Part shown: positions 57,102-64,000 of the stretch, one piece after another | Position numbering within the stretch: position 1 is the stretch's first letter | How the letters are laid out: every line of letters starts with the position of its first letter | NCBI RefSeq assembly: GCF_003205575.1 | Contig: NZ_PYBW01000049.1 | Coordinates: forward strand, 1-64,000 | Length of the DNA: 64,000 bases | Origin: Streptomyces tateyamensis | GTDB taxonomy: Bacteria > Actinomycetota > Actinomycetes > Streptomycetales > Streptomycetaceae | Direction: 5' to 3' | Program-made: the position numbers and the translations under genes | The notes under the pieces: model-generated | Seen by the model: only the letters and a program-made list of their open reading frames with translations | Database searches by the model: none | What the model was told of the DNA's origin: nothing

Positions 57102-57917
57102 ATGAACCATGAGGAGCCGGTCGTCCGGCCGGTGGTGCAGGAGACGTACGGGCCAATGGACCTTGGCGGGGCGCCCATGTTCGGCGGGGGGTTCATCAAC
57201 TTCGGCTACTGGCGGGGCATCGACCTGACCACCGCCGCCCCGCTCACCGAGGAACAGCGGATCGGCAGCCAGCAGGAGCTGTACCGGCAGGTGCTGGCCG
57301 CCGCCCTCACCGCCCGCGGCCCCGCACCGGGGGAGCTGCTGGAGGTGGGCAGCGGGCTCGGCACGGGGTGTGCGCTGGCGGTGCGCGAGTACCCGGGGAT
57401 CGCGGTGACGGGGCTGGACATCCACCCCGACCAGGTGCGGCGGGCCCGCGCCGGGCACCCGGGGTTGCGGTTCGTCCAGGGAGCGGCGGAGCAGCTGCCG
57501 TTCGGGGACGCGGAGTTCGACGCCGTGATCAGCGTGGAGGCCGCCCAGCACTTCCCCGACCTGGCCGCCTTCGCCACGGAGACCGGACGGGTGCTGCGCC
57601 CGGGCGGCCGGCTCGCGCTGGCCAGCTTCTTCACCGTGGACGACGCCCCCCGGCGGGCCGGTCAACTGGCCGGCCTGCTGGAGACCTTCGCCAGCGGCCT
57701 CGACCTCGCCCGCCCGGTGACCGAGCTCACCCGGGCCCTCGCCAAGGCCGGCCTCACGCAGGTGCGCGCGGAGTCGATCGGTGACCAGGTCTGGCCCGGC
57801 TGGGACCAGTGGCTCAGCCGGTGGTGGCCGCCGCAGAGCTGGCCGCGGAACTTCCTGCGCGCGTACCAGGACCGGATCCTGGACTACTACCTGGTCACTG
57901 CCATACTGCCCGGGTGA
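57102..57917 (+). CDS. SAM-dependent methyltransferase (class I, small-molecule type)
   Basis: 271 residues. Motif I is LLEVGSGLGTGCA near residue 80, followed by GLDIHPDQ (ribose-binding acid), LPFGDAEFDAVISVEAAQH and the late LRPGGRLAL strand. The N-terminal part (GGGFINFGYW) resembles sugar or macrolide O-methyltransferases. GGAGG is 8 nt before ATG 57102; ATG 57096 is too close to it. It could be a tailoring enzyme or belong to a flanking locus. Its stop overlaps the next start. Confidence 0.85.
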   Translation: MNHEEPVVRPVVQETYGPMDLGGAPMFGGGFINFGYWRGIDLTTAAPLTEEQRIGSQQELYRQVLAAALTARGPAPGELLEVGSGLGTGCALAVREYPGIAVTGLDIHPDQVRRARAGHPGLRFVQGAAEQLPFGDAEFDAVISVEAAQHFPDLAAFATETGRVLRPGGRLALASFFTVDDAPRRAGQLAGLLETFASGLDLARPVTELTRALAKAGLTQVRAESIGDQVWPGWDQWLSRWWPPQSWPRNFLRAYQDRILDYYLVTAILPG

Positions 57918-58282
57918 TCCTGCCCGCCGGCGCCGCCGATGCCGAACTCCTGGAAGTCGTCCGCATCACCGACCCGATGGGCTGGTTCGGCTGGACCGAC
58001 ACCGTCCCGGGCGAGACCGTCGCCCTGTGGACCGACGCCCAGTCGGTGCTGGCCCAGGTCGCGGCACTGCCGTCCGGGACCCTGATGCGCTGCTTCTCCC
58101 CGCGGTTCGCCCTGCGCGCGCACGCGGGGACGGCGGTGCTGTTCGAGCTCGCGTTCTGCTTCTCCTGCGAGCGGGTCGGCCTGTACTCGACCGGGGGAAG
58201 GTCCGCCACCCAGACCTTCGACCCGGCCAGCCCGCCGGCGGTCGAACTGCTGCGCCGCTTCCGGGAGTCCCCGACGGCCTGA
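57914..58282 (+). CDS. Hypothetical protein coupled to the methyltransferase gene
   Basis: 122 residues, not recognised. It starts at GTG 57914, overlapping the methyltransferase stop (GTGA). The sequence is mixed alpha/beta with MGWFGWTDTVPG near the start and CFSCERVGLYSTGG in the second half, which has a Cys-x-x-Cys pair. No signal peptide or membrane segment. Coupling suggests a related role. Confidence 0.6.
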   Translation: MILPAGAADAELLEVVRITDPMGWFGWTDTVPGETVALWTDAQSVLAQVAALPSGTLMRCFSPRFALRAHAGTAVLFELAFCFSCERVGLYSTGGRSATQTFDPASPPAVELLRRFRESPTA

Positions 58283-58421
58283 CCGGCCCGCCGGCGCAGG
58301 CCGCGCTGCGGCGAACTGCGCCGGCGGGGTGGTTCACCCGGGCGCTCGGTCCGCTGGTGCCGGTGTTCCAGGGGGCCTACGCCCGCCGCTGCGGGCAGGT
58401 GCTGCGAAGGATGGTGACGGG

Positions 58422-59081
58422 ATGACGAAGGCAGAGCTCGACGCGGTGCTGGTCGCCGCGGACGACGAGGTGCGGCTCGCCGAGTTCTGGGCGGCGGCGC
58501 TGGGCTGGCACCCGGACGCCGAGGGGGTGCTGCGCCCGCCCGCACCGGGCGGGCCGGGCCTGCGGTTCACCCGCGCGGCCGGCCCCAAGCGCGGCAAGAA
58601 CCGACTGCACCTGGACCTGGCCGGCGGCACGGACCTGGACGCCCGGGTGGCCGGCCTGCGCGCACTCGGGGCGGAGCCGATCGACATCGGGCAGGGCGCG
58701 GTGCCGTGGCGGGTGCTGGCGGACCCGGAGGGCAACGAGTTCTGCGTGCTGCCGGTGCCGGACACCGGCGGGCCGCTCGCCCAGCTCTGTCAGGACGCCG
58801 CCGACCCGGCCCGGCAGGGCGCGTTCTGGGCGGCGGCGACCGGTTGGCAGGTGGTCGAACTCACCTCCCACGTTGCCAGGTTGAGCTCCCCGTCCGGCGC
58901 CGGCCCGACCCTGGTGATGGGCCCGCCGGTGGCTCCGAAGGCCGGTCCGGCCCGCTGGCGGTTCCAACTGACCGGCGAGGGCGGGGAACTGCTGGACCCG
59001 GAGGGCAACGAGTACCAGGCCGGGCCGCTTCGGGGGCAGCCCGCTCCGAGGACGGCCCGGTCCGAGGGCAGCCCGGCCTGA
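58422..59081 (+). CDS. VOC-family (glyoxalase-like) two-domain protein
   Basis: 219 residues, two glyoxalase/bleomycin-resistance-like repeats. Each has the AEFWAAALGW or GAFWAAATGW start and ends in a LADPEGNEF or LDPEGNEY strand that supplies a metal-ligand-like Glu. Function cannot be assigned: such proteins may bind a metal substrate or an antibiotic. The start follows an AAGGA stretch. Confidence 0.85.
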   Translation: MTKAELDAVLVAADDEVRLAEFWAAALGWHPDAEGVLRPPAPGGPGLRFTRAAGPKRGKNRLHLDLAGGTDLDARVAGLRALGAEPIDIGQGAVPWRVLADPEGNEFCVLPVPDTGGPLAQLCQDAADPARQGAFWAAATGWQVVELTSHVARLSSPSGAGPTLVMGPPVAPKAGPARWRFQLTGEGGELLDPEGNEYQAGPLRGQPAPRTARSEGSPA

Positions 59082-59162
59082 GCGCAGCCCCGGGACCATG
59101 GGGGCGGACCCGGGACCGCGAGGCATTCTCGATCCGCAGGCCGGTGAATGTCCAACCAGACG

Positions 59163-59189
59163 GACGACACGTCGAGTTGACGTGTCGTC
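59163..59189. terminator. Hairpin between the converging VOC and lipid-kinase genes
   Basis: A perfect 11-bp inverted repeat (59163-59173 with 59179-59189), 5-nt loop, in the 126-bp gap between converging genes. Likely terminates both. Confidence 0.7.
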
Positions 59190-59207
59190 AGTAAGAAAGG
59201 CTCGGGG

Positions 59208-60158
59208 TCACGGGGTGATCATCGTCAACGCCCCCGGCAGCAACCGGATCCGGGCCGGCAGGGTGGTGACCTCGTCGCCGTCCGCGCAGACCGGGACCGG
59301 CCGGTCGGCGTCCACCAGCACTTCGCGGGCGGTGCGCAGCGAGACCTCGGGCCGGCGCACGTGTGTGCCGCGCTTGACCTCCTGCATGAAGGAGACGATC
59401 CGCGAGCGCGGGCCGTCGCCGACCACCATCACGTCCAGCAGCCCGTCGTCCACCCGCGCGGGCGGCACGATCCGCAGCCCGTGCCCGTACGCCCCGGAGT
59501 TGGCCACCACCACGGTGTGCGCCCGGACCTCGCTGCGCTCGCCGTCCACGGTCAGGGTGTACCCCGCCGCCCGCCAACCGAGGATCGCCCGCACCGGGGC
59601 CAGCCGGTAGAGCAGCAGGGCGGGCAGGCCGCGCCCGGCGTTGATCAGCTGGGTGGCCACCGCGTCGATGCCGATGTAGACGTTGCCGGGGGCGATCACC
59701 CCGTTGACGTCCAGCACGTCCACCGCGCGGGTGGGCCCGTCCAGCAGCAGCCGGGCCAGTGCCGGGGCGTCGGACGGGAAGCCGAGCATCCGGGCCAGGT
59801 CGTTGCCCCGCCCTGCCGGTACCAGTGAGAAGGTGCCGCCGGTGCGGACCGCGCCGTCGGCGGCGTCGCGGACCAGGCCGTCGCCGCCGACCGCCACGAC
59901 CACCTCGCCGCGTTCGGCTGCGGCCTCGGCGCACTCGATCGCGTGCTCGCGGCCCCGGGTGAGCTCGGTGCGCACGGTGGCGCCGCCGGCCCGCAGCAGG
60001 GCGGCGATCGGCTCCCAGCGGGCGGGAGCGCGGCCGCCGCCGGAGATCGGGTTGACCACCGCGGTGAACGCCCGCGCACCGCCGGCGCCTGCCGGCCCCG
60101 GCCCCGAGCCCTCTCCCGCCGGCCCCCACCCGGTGGCTCCCCCTGATCCTGACGACAT
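59208..60158 (-). CDS. Diacylglycerol kinase-family lipid kinase
   Basis: 316 residues. The DAGK catalytic fold has VVAVGGDGLVRD (GGDG near residue 89), a VPAGRGNDLARMLG segment and the C-terminal strands ending in DGDEVTTLPARIRL. It phosphorylates a lipid such as diacylglycerol with ATP. A Gly/Pro-rich N-terminus of about 30 residues precedes the domain. Its ATG is 1 nt after the stop of the ADPS-like gene upstream, so the two are coupled, as in other actinomycete chromosomes. Confidence 0.9.
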   Translation of the reverse strand: MSSGSGGATGWGPAGEGSGPGPAGAGGARAFTAVVNPISGGGRAPARWEPIAALLRAGGATVRTELTRGREHAIECAEAAAERGEVVVAVGGDGLVRDAADGAVRTGGTFSLVPAGRGNDLARMLGFPSDAPALARLLLDGPTRAVDVLDVNGVIAPGNVYIGIDAVATQLINAGRGLPALLLYRLAPVRAILGWRAAGYTLTVDGERSEVRAHTVVVANSGAYGHGLRIVPPARVDDGLLDVMVVGDGPRSRIVSFMQEVKRGTHVRRPEVSLRTAREVLVDADRPVPVCADGDEVTTLPARIRLLPGALTMITP

Positions 60159-60159
60159 G

Positions 60160-61767
60160 TCAGCCCTCCGCGCGCGGCAGCAGCACACCCGGGTTGAGGA
60201 TCCCGGCCGGGTCCAGCACGGCCTTGACCGCGCGCAGCGCCTCGATCGCCAGCGGGCCGACCTCCTCGGCGTAGGTGGCCCGGTGGTCGGTGCCCACGCC
60301 GTGGTGGTGGGTGATCGCCGCCCCGGCCGCCCGGATCGCCGCGTTGGCGGCCTGCTTGGCCTGCCGCCACTGGCCCACCGGGTCCGCGGTCTGGGCGCAG
60401 GCGACGGTGAAGTAGAGCGAGGCGCCGGTCTCGTACACGTGCGAGATGTGGCACAGCACCAGCGGCGGGGTCCCCTGCGCGGTCAGCGTGCTGCTGAGCG
60501 CCTCGGTGACGGCGGCGCGCAGCGCGTCGAGGTTGGACCAGAAGGTCACCGTCTCCAGCGTCTCGATCAGCACCCCGGCGTCCAGCAGCGGGTCGCGCAG
60601 GTAGGGAGCCCGGAACCGGCCGGTGCGCCAGGCCTCGCCGGGCTCGGTGCCCAGTGCCTGCCCGCCGGCCGCGGTGAGCACCTCGGTGACGCCGGCCCGC
60701 CGGGTGGCCACCTCGGCGGCCGTGCCCTCGTAACCGGTGACGGCCATGCAGCCGCCGGGGCCGCCGCCGAACATCGCGGCGGGGTCGGCGAGGTTGACCG
60801 AGGTCTCGGCCTCGTCGGACAGCCGCAGCACGGTGGGCAGCGGGCCGTCCTGGGCCAGCTCGCGCAGGGCGGCGGCGCCGGTGGCGAAGTCCGGGAAGCG
60901 CCAGCCCTCGAAGACCCGCTCGGCGGGCAGCGGGCGGACCCGCACGGTGACCGAGGTGATCACGCCCAGGGTGCCCTCGGAGCCGAGCACCAGCTGGCGC
61001 AGGTCCGGGCCGGCCGCGGACTTCGGGGCGGTACCGGTGCTCAGGGTGCCGCGCGGGGTGGCCAGTTCCAGGCCCATCACCATGTCGTCGAACCGCCCGT
61101 AGCCGGCCGAGGACTGGCCGGCCGAGCGGGCCGCCGCGTAGCCGCCGATGCTCGCACCCTCGTACGACTGCGGGAAGTGGCCGAGCGTCAGGCCCTTCTC
61201 GCGCAGCAGCCGTTCGGCCTCCACCCCGCGCAGGCCGGCCTGCAGGGTGGCGGTGCGGGAGACCTCGTCCACCGCCAGCACCGCGTCCAGGCGCGCCAGG
61301 TCGAGGGCGACCACGCCCGCGAAGCCGGCCCGCTCGGGGGCCAGGCCGCCGACCACCGAGGTGCCGCCGGCGAACGGGACCACCGCGTAGTTCAGCTGCT
61401 CGCAGCGGGCCAGCAGGTCCACCACCTCCTGGTGCGAGCCGGGCAGCACCACCGCGTCGGGCGCGTCGGTGGCGTCACCGGCCCGCAGGCGCAGCAGGTC
61501 GGGGGTGGACCAGCCGCGGGTGCGGGCCAGCCGGGCGTCGTGCTCGGCGCTCACGTGCTCGATGCCGACCACCTCGGCCAGGGCGGCCAGGTCCACCGTG
61601 GAGGCGGCGAGCTCGATCGAGTCGAGCTCGGCCGGGGGCTGCTCGGGGGTGCGCACGCCGAAGGCCGCGAGGGTCTCGGTGGCGGCGGCGGGCAGCGTGG
61701 TGCGGTGGGCCGGGTCGCCCCAGCGGTAGGGGTGGAAGTCGGTGCGGGGGAGGTCTGCCTCGGTCAT
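60160..61767 (-). CDS. FAD-linked oxidase, alkyldihydroxyacetonephosphate synthase-like
   Basis: 535 residues. The FAD_binding_4 fold has VVPFAGGTSVVGG (PP-loop region) and SYEGASIGGYAAARSAGQSS cofactor contacts. The C-terminal domain has SHVYETGASLYFTV and the HHHGVGTDH stretch typical of ADPS. ADPS makes ether-lipid precursors in eukaryotes; the bacterial substrate is unknown. GAGGA precedes ATG 61767. It is divergent from the TetR gene and coupled to the lipid kinase. Confidence 0.88.
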   Translation of the reverse strand: MTEADLPRTDFHPYRWGDPAHRTTLPAAATETLAAFGVRTPEQPPAELDSIELAASTVDLAALAEVVGIEHVSAEHDARLARTRGWSTPDLLRLRAGDATDAPDAVVLPGSHQEVVDLLARCEQLNYAVVPFAGGTSVVGGLAPERAGFAGVVALDLARLDAVLAVDEVSRTATLQAGLRGVEAERLLREKGLTLGHFPQSYEGASIGGYAAARSAGQSSAGYGRFDDMVMGLELATPRGTLSTGTAPKSAAGPDLRQLVLGSEGTLGVITSVTVRVRPLPAERVFEGWRFPDFATGAAALRELAQDGPLPTVLRLSDEAETSVNLADPAAMFGGGPGGCMAVTGYEGTAAEVATRRAGVTEVLTAAGGQALGTEPGEAWRTGRFRAPYLRDPLLDAGVLIETLETVTFWSNLDALRAAVTEALSSTLTAQGTPPLVLCHISHVYETGASLYFTVACAQTADPVGQWRQAKQAANAAIRAAGAAITHHHGVGTDHRATYAEEVGPLAIEALRAVKAVLDPAGILNPGVLLPRAEG

Positions 61768-61801
61768 GGGATCCTCGGGTGGCTCTTCGGAATAGCGCTG
61801 A

Positions 61802-61822
61802 TACACTTCTACATGTGGTGTC
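61802..61822 (+). promoter_or_regulatory. Putative TetR promoter and imperfect operator
   Basis: TACACT (61802-61807) could be the -10 of a leaderless TetR transcript. It lies inside an imperfect dyad from about 61800 to 61822 (GATACAC ... GTGTC). Such a site could let TetR control itself and the divergent ADPS-like gene. Confidence 0.3.
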
Positions 61823-62468
61823 GCAGCGAATCAACACGGAAGACGGTAGCGGGTCCGGCCTGAGGGCGCCCGCACCGAGGTCGGCCAACGCCATCCCCGA
61901 GCAGCAGATCCTCGACGCGGCGTACCAACTGCTGCTCACGATCGGGCTGCAGCGGATCACCATGGCCGACCTGGCCCGCCAGGCCGGTGTGTCCCGGGCC
62001 ACCCTGTACCGCCGCTGGCACGGGGTGCACGAGGTGCTCGGGGCGCTCACCACCCGGGAGTGGACCACGCTCGCCCTGGACGCGATGCCCGAGGACGGCT
62101 CCCCGCTCGGGCGGTCCGAGCTGGTGGACGGCGTGGTGCGGCTGGCCCGGGGGATCCGGGTGCACCCGCTGCTGCGGCGGATCGTCGAGCTGGACCCGGA
62201 GTTCCTCACCCCGTACCTGCTGACCCGGCGCGGCACCAACACCAACCACCAGCTCGACCTGCTGGAGCAGGCGCTGCGCCAGGCGATGGCCGAGGGCTCG
62301 GTGCGGGCCGGGGATGCGGAGCTGCTGGCCCGCTCGGTGCTGCTCACGGTCTGGTCGTTCACCCTGACCGGGCCGGTGTTCACCGGGTCGCCGACCGGTA
62401 CGGGCGCCGAACTCGACCGCTTGGACGAGGAGTTGCGGCTGCTGCTCGACCGTTACCTGGCCCCCTGA
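61815..62468 (+). CDS. TetR-family transcriptional repressor
   Basis: 217 residues from GTG 61815. The helix-turn-helix ITMADLARQAGVSRATLYRRW lies in the first 75 residues, followed by a ligand-binding helical core. GTG 61815 (or 61818) is taken because a -10-like TACACT ends 7 nt before it, suggesting a leaderless message; GTG 61779 is another in-frame option. It sits between the divergent ADPS-like gene and glpD, 20 nt upstream of the latter, so it probably regulates this lipid/glycerol block. Confidence 0.85.
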   Translation: MVSQRINTEDGSGSGLRAPAPRSANAIPEQQILDAAYQLLLTIGLQRITMADLARQAGVSRATLYRRWHGVHEVLGALTTREWTTLALDAMPEDGSPLGRSELVDGVVRLARGIRVHPLLRRIVELDPEFLTPYLLTRRGTNTNHQLDLLEQALRQAMAEGSVRAGDAELLARSVLLTVWSFTLTGPVFTGSPTGTGAELDRLDEELRLLLDRYLAP

Positions 62469-62488
62469 ACCACTGAGGAAACCCGCTG

Positions 62489-64000
62489 ATGAGCACCGCC
62501 TCTCATGCTGCCCCGAACACCGCCTGGAACACCGCCTGGAACGCCGCCCCGAACACCGCCCTGAACGCCGCCCGACGCGCTCGCGAGCTGGCCGCACTCG
62601 CCGAGGCCGGCGCCGGGCCGGTGGACGTGCTGGTGATCGGGGGCGGGGTGACCGGCGCGGGTGTGGCGCTGGACGCCGCCGCGCGCGGGCTGTCGGTGGT
62701 GCTCGCCGAGAAGCAGGACCTGGCGTTCGGCACCAGCCGGTGGAGCTCCAAGCTGGTGCACGGGGGGCTGCGGTACCTGGCCTCGGGTGCGGTGGGGATC
62801 GCCCGGGAGAGCGCGGTGGAGCGGGACATCCTGCTGCGCCGCACCGCTCCGCACCTGGTCCAGGCGCTGCCGCAGATCGTGCCGCTGCTGCCCGGGACGG
62901 GGTTCGCCTCGGCCGCCCTGGTACGGGTCGGGTTCCTGGCCGGCGACGCGCTGCGGATCTCGGCCGGGACGCCGGGCTCGGTGCTGCCGCGCTCGCGCCG
63001 GCTGGGGCCGGCGGAGGTGCTGCGGTACGCGCCGACCGTGGCGGCCGCCGGGCTGCGCGGCGGGCTCGCCTTCTGGGACGGACAGCTGACGGACGATGCG
63101 CGGCTGGTGGTCGCGCTGGCCCGGACGGCGGCCGGGCTGGGCGCGAAGGTGCTGACGCAGTGCGAGGCGTCGCAGGCCACGGGGGAGGGGGCGCTGCTGA
63201 CGGACCGGCTGTCGGGCGAGTCGGTCCGGGTCCGGGCCCGGACCGTGATCAACGCGGCGGGGGTCTGGGCGGGGGAGGTGGTTCCCGGGATCACCCTGCG
63301 GCCCAGCCGGGGGACGCACCTGGTCTTCCCGCAGTCGGCGTTCGGCGGCCTGAACGCCGGGCTGACCGTGCCGGTGCCCGGGGAGACCAACCGCTTCGTC
63401 TTCGCGCTGCCGGCGCCGGACGGGCGGGTGTACGTGGGGCTCACCGACGAGGCCGCGCCGGGACCGGTTCCTGACGTGCCGTCACCGTCCGCCGCCGAGG
63501 TCGAGTTCCTGCTCGACACCATCAACTCGGCGCTGCGGGTGCCGCTGTCCGTCGCCGACCTGCTCGGCACCTTCGCCGGCCTGCGTCCGCTGCTGGACGA
63601 CGGGACGGGGCGCACGGCCGACGTCTCGCGCAAGCACGCCGTGCTCACCGATCCCAGCGGCGTGGTCACCGTGGTGGGCGGCAAGCTGACCACCTACCGC
63701 AAGATGGCCGAGGACGCGCTGGACGCGGCGCTGGCCCGCACCCCGCTGGCCGCCGCGCCCTGCCGCACCCGGAACCTGCCGTTGGTGGGCGCGGCCGGGC
63801 CGGCCGCCCTCTCCGCGATCCCGGCCCCGCTGCGCCTGGTCCGCCGCTACGGCACCGAGGCCCCCGCCGTCCTCGCCGCGGGCCCCGCCACCCCCGTCGC
63901 GCCCGGCCTGGACACCACCCTCGCCGAACTCCACTTCGCCACCACCCACGAGGGCGCCCTCACCGTCGCGGACCTGCTGGACCGCCGCACCCGGGTAGGC
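62489..64000 (+). CDS. glpD: Glycerol-3-phosphate dehydrogenase GlpD (partial, cut by the right edge)
   Basis: 504 codons before the window ends. Rossmann FAD motif VLVIGGGVTGAGVALDAA near residue 50, RWSSKLVHGGLRYL, INAAGVWAGEV, and the late VVGGKLTTYRKMAED, all standard for aerobic GlpD oxidising glycerol-3-phosphate to dihydroxyacetone phosphate at the membrane. GAGGAA is 8 nt before ATG 62489. The first 30 residues are a low-complexity Asn/Ala/Trp repeat not seen in typical GlpD. The C-terminus is missing only because of the window. Confidence 0.93.
   Translation, partial: MSTASHAAPNTAWNTAWNAAPNTALNAARRARELAALAEAGAGPVDVLVIGGGVTGAGVALDAAARGLSVVLAEKQDLAFGTSRWSSKLVHGGLRYLASGAVGIARESAVERDILLRRTAPHLVQALPQIVPLLPGTGFASAALVRVGFLAGDALRISAGTPGSVLPRSRRLGPAEVLRYAPTVAAAGLRGGLAFWDGQLTDDARLVVALARTAAGLGAKVLTQCEASQATGEGALLTDRLSGESVRVRARTVINAAGVWAGEVVPGITLRPSRGTHLVFPQSAFGGLNAGLTVPVPGETNRFVFALPAPDGRVYVGLTDEAAPGPVPDVPSPSAAEVEFLLDTINSALRVPLSVADLLGTFAGLRPLLDDGTGRTADVSRKHAVLTDPSGVVTVVGGKLTTYRKMAEDALDAALARTPLAAAPCRTRNLPLVGAAGPAALSAIPAPLRLVRRYGTEAPAVLAAGPATPVAPGLDTTLAELHFATTHEGALTVADLLDRRTRVG
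62511..62570 (+). repeat. 12-bp tandem repeat at the start of glpD
   Basis: Five units of the type CC(C/T)(C/G)GAACACCG, coding a repeated Asn-Thr-Ala-Trp/Pro pattern. Same 12-bp period as the non-coding block at 51369. Confidence 0.7.

Noticed and set aside
1..64000. tRNA, rRNA, insertion sequences or phage attachment sites
   Set aside because: None was recognised by eye. A tRNA/rRNA covariance scan and transposase search would settle this.

Overview
The window is very GC-rich actinomycete DNA, with strong third-position GC bias, GTG/TTG starts, ATGA-type overlaps, and SARP, LAL and AfsA-type regulators. It fits Streptomyces or a close relative such as Kitasatospora. Most of it (1 to about 56.5 kb) looks like one large, heavily regulated polyketide locus. 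The right end (about 59-64 kb) is a lipid/glycerol block that looks like core chromosome. The cluster continues past base 1: the first PKS gene is cut there, and no chain-releasing thioesterase domain is seen.

Region by region. 1-19.8 kb (minus): two modular type I PKS genes. The 5393-aa protein has an ACP-only loading region and three complete KS-AT-DH-KR-ACP modules. The downstream gene opens the fourth module (KS-AT-DH, then cut). All four AT domains carry the malonyl-type HAFH motif, and DH and KR residues look intact, so the early chain should be a conjugated polyene. 19.9-24.6 kb (minus): a four-gene overlapping operon (AMP ligase, PLP decarboxylase, two glutamate-mutase subunits) matching the VinN/VinO/VinH/VinI logic of vicenistatin. 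It should turn glutamate into 3-methylaspartate and then a 3-amino-2-methylpropionyl starter, so the product is probably a polyene macrolactam. 24.8-26.3 kb: ferredoxin and P450. 26.5-29.2 kb: a LAL regulator with an apparent 1-nt frameshift. 29.4-32.7 kb: a secreted S53 protease and a release-factor-like protein, probably unrelated to biosynthesis. 32.9-40.3 kb: AfsR/SARP regulator, Mur-ligase-like fragment, type II thioesterase, second SARP.

40.5-49.0 kb (plus): a tightly coupled six-gene operon, FAAL, acyl-CoA dehydrogenase, ACP, KS/degenerate-AT/ACP, KAS III-like protein lacking the usual His, and Sfp-type PPTase. It is followed by a convergent AfsA (butyrolactone synthase) homologue. This is the most unusual part: a small line with no reductive domains that could give a beta-ketoacyl product. 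50.0-54.3 kb: a LuxR-type regulator, a repeat-bearing 564-bp gap and an intact LAL regulator. 54.5-56.5 kb: acyl-CoA carboxylase beta and epsilon subunits plus a DUF6059-type small protein, probably supplying malonyl-CoA. 56.6-59.1 kb: small membrane protein, methyltransferase, hypothetical protein, VOC protein. 59.2-64 kb: lipid kinase, ADPS-like flavoprotein, TetR regulator and glpD (cut by the window end).

A regulatory theme links the pieces. Paired CTGGGGT / CTAGGGGT-type boxes, spaced by 10-11 or 21-22 bp and oriented with transcription, precede the PKS operon, starter operon, P450 operon, thioesterase gene and carboxylase operon, and in weaker form the FAAL operon. Regulon membership and product structure are inferences from sequence reading only.
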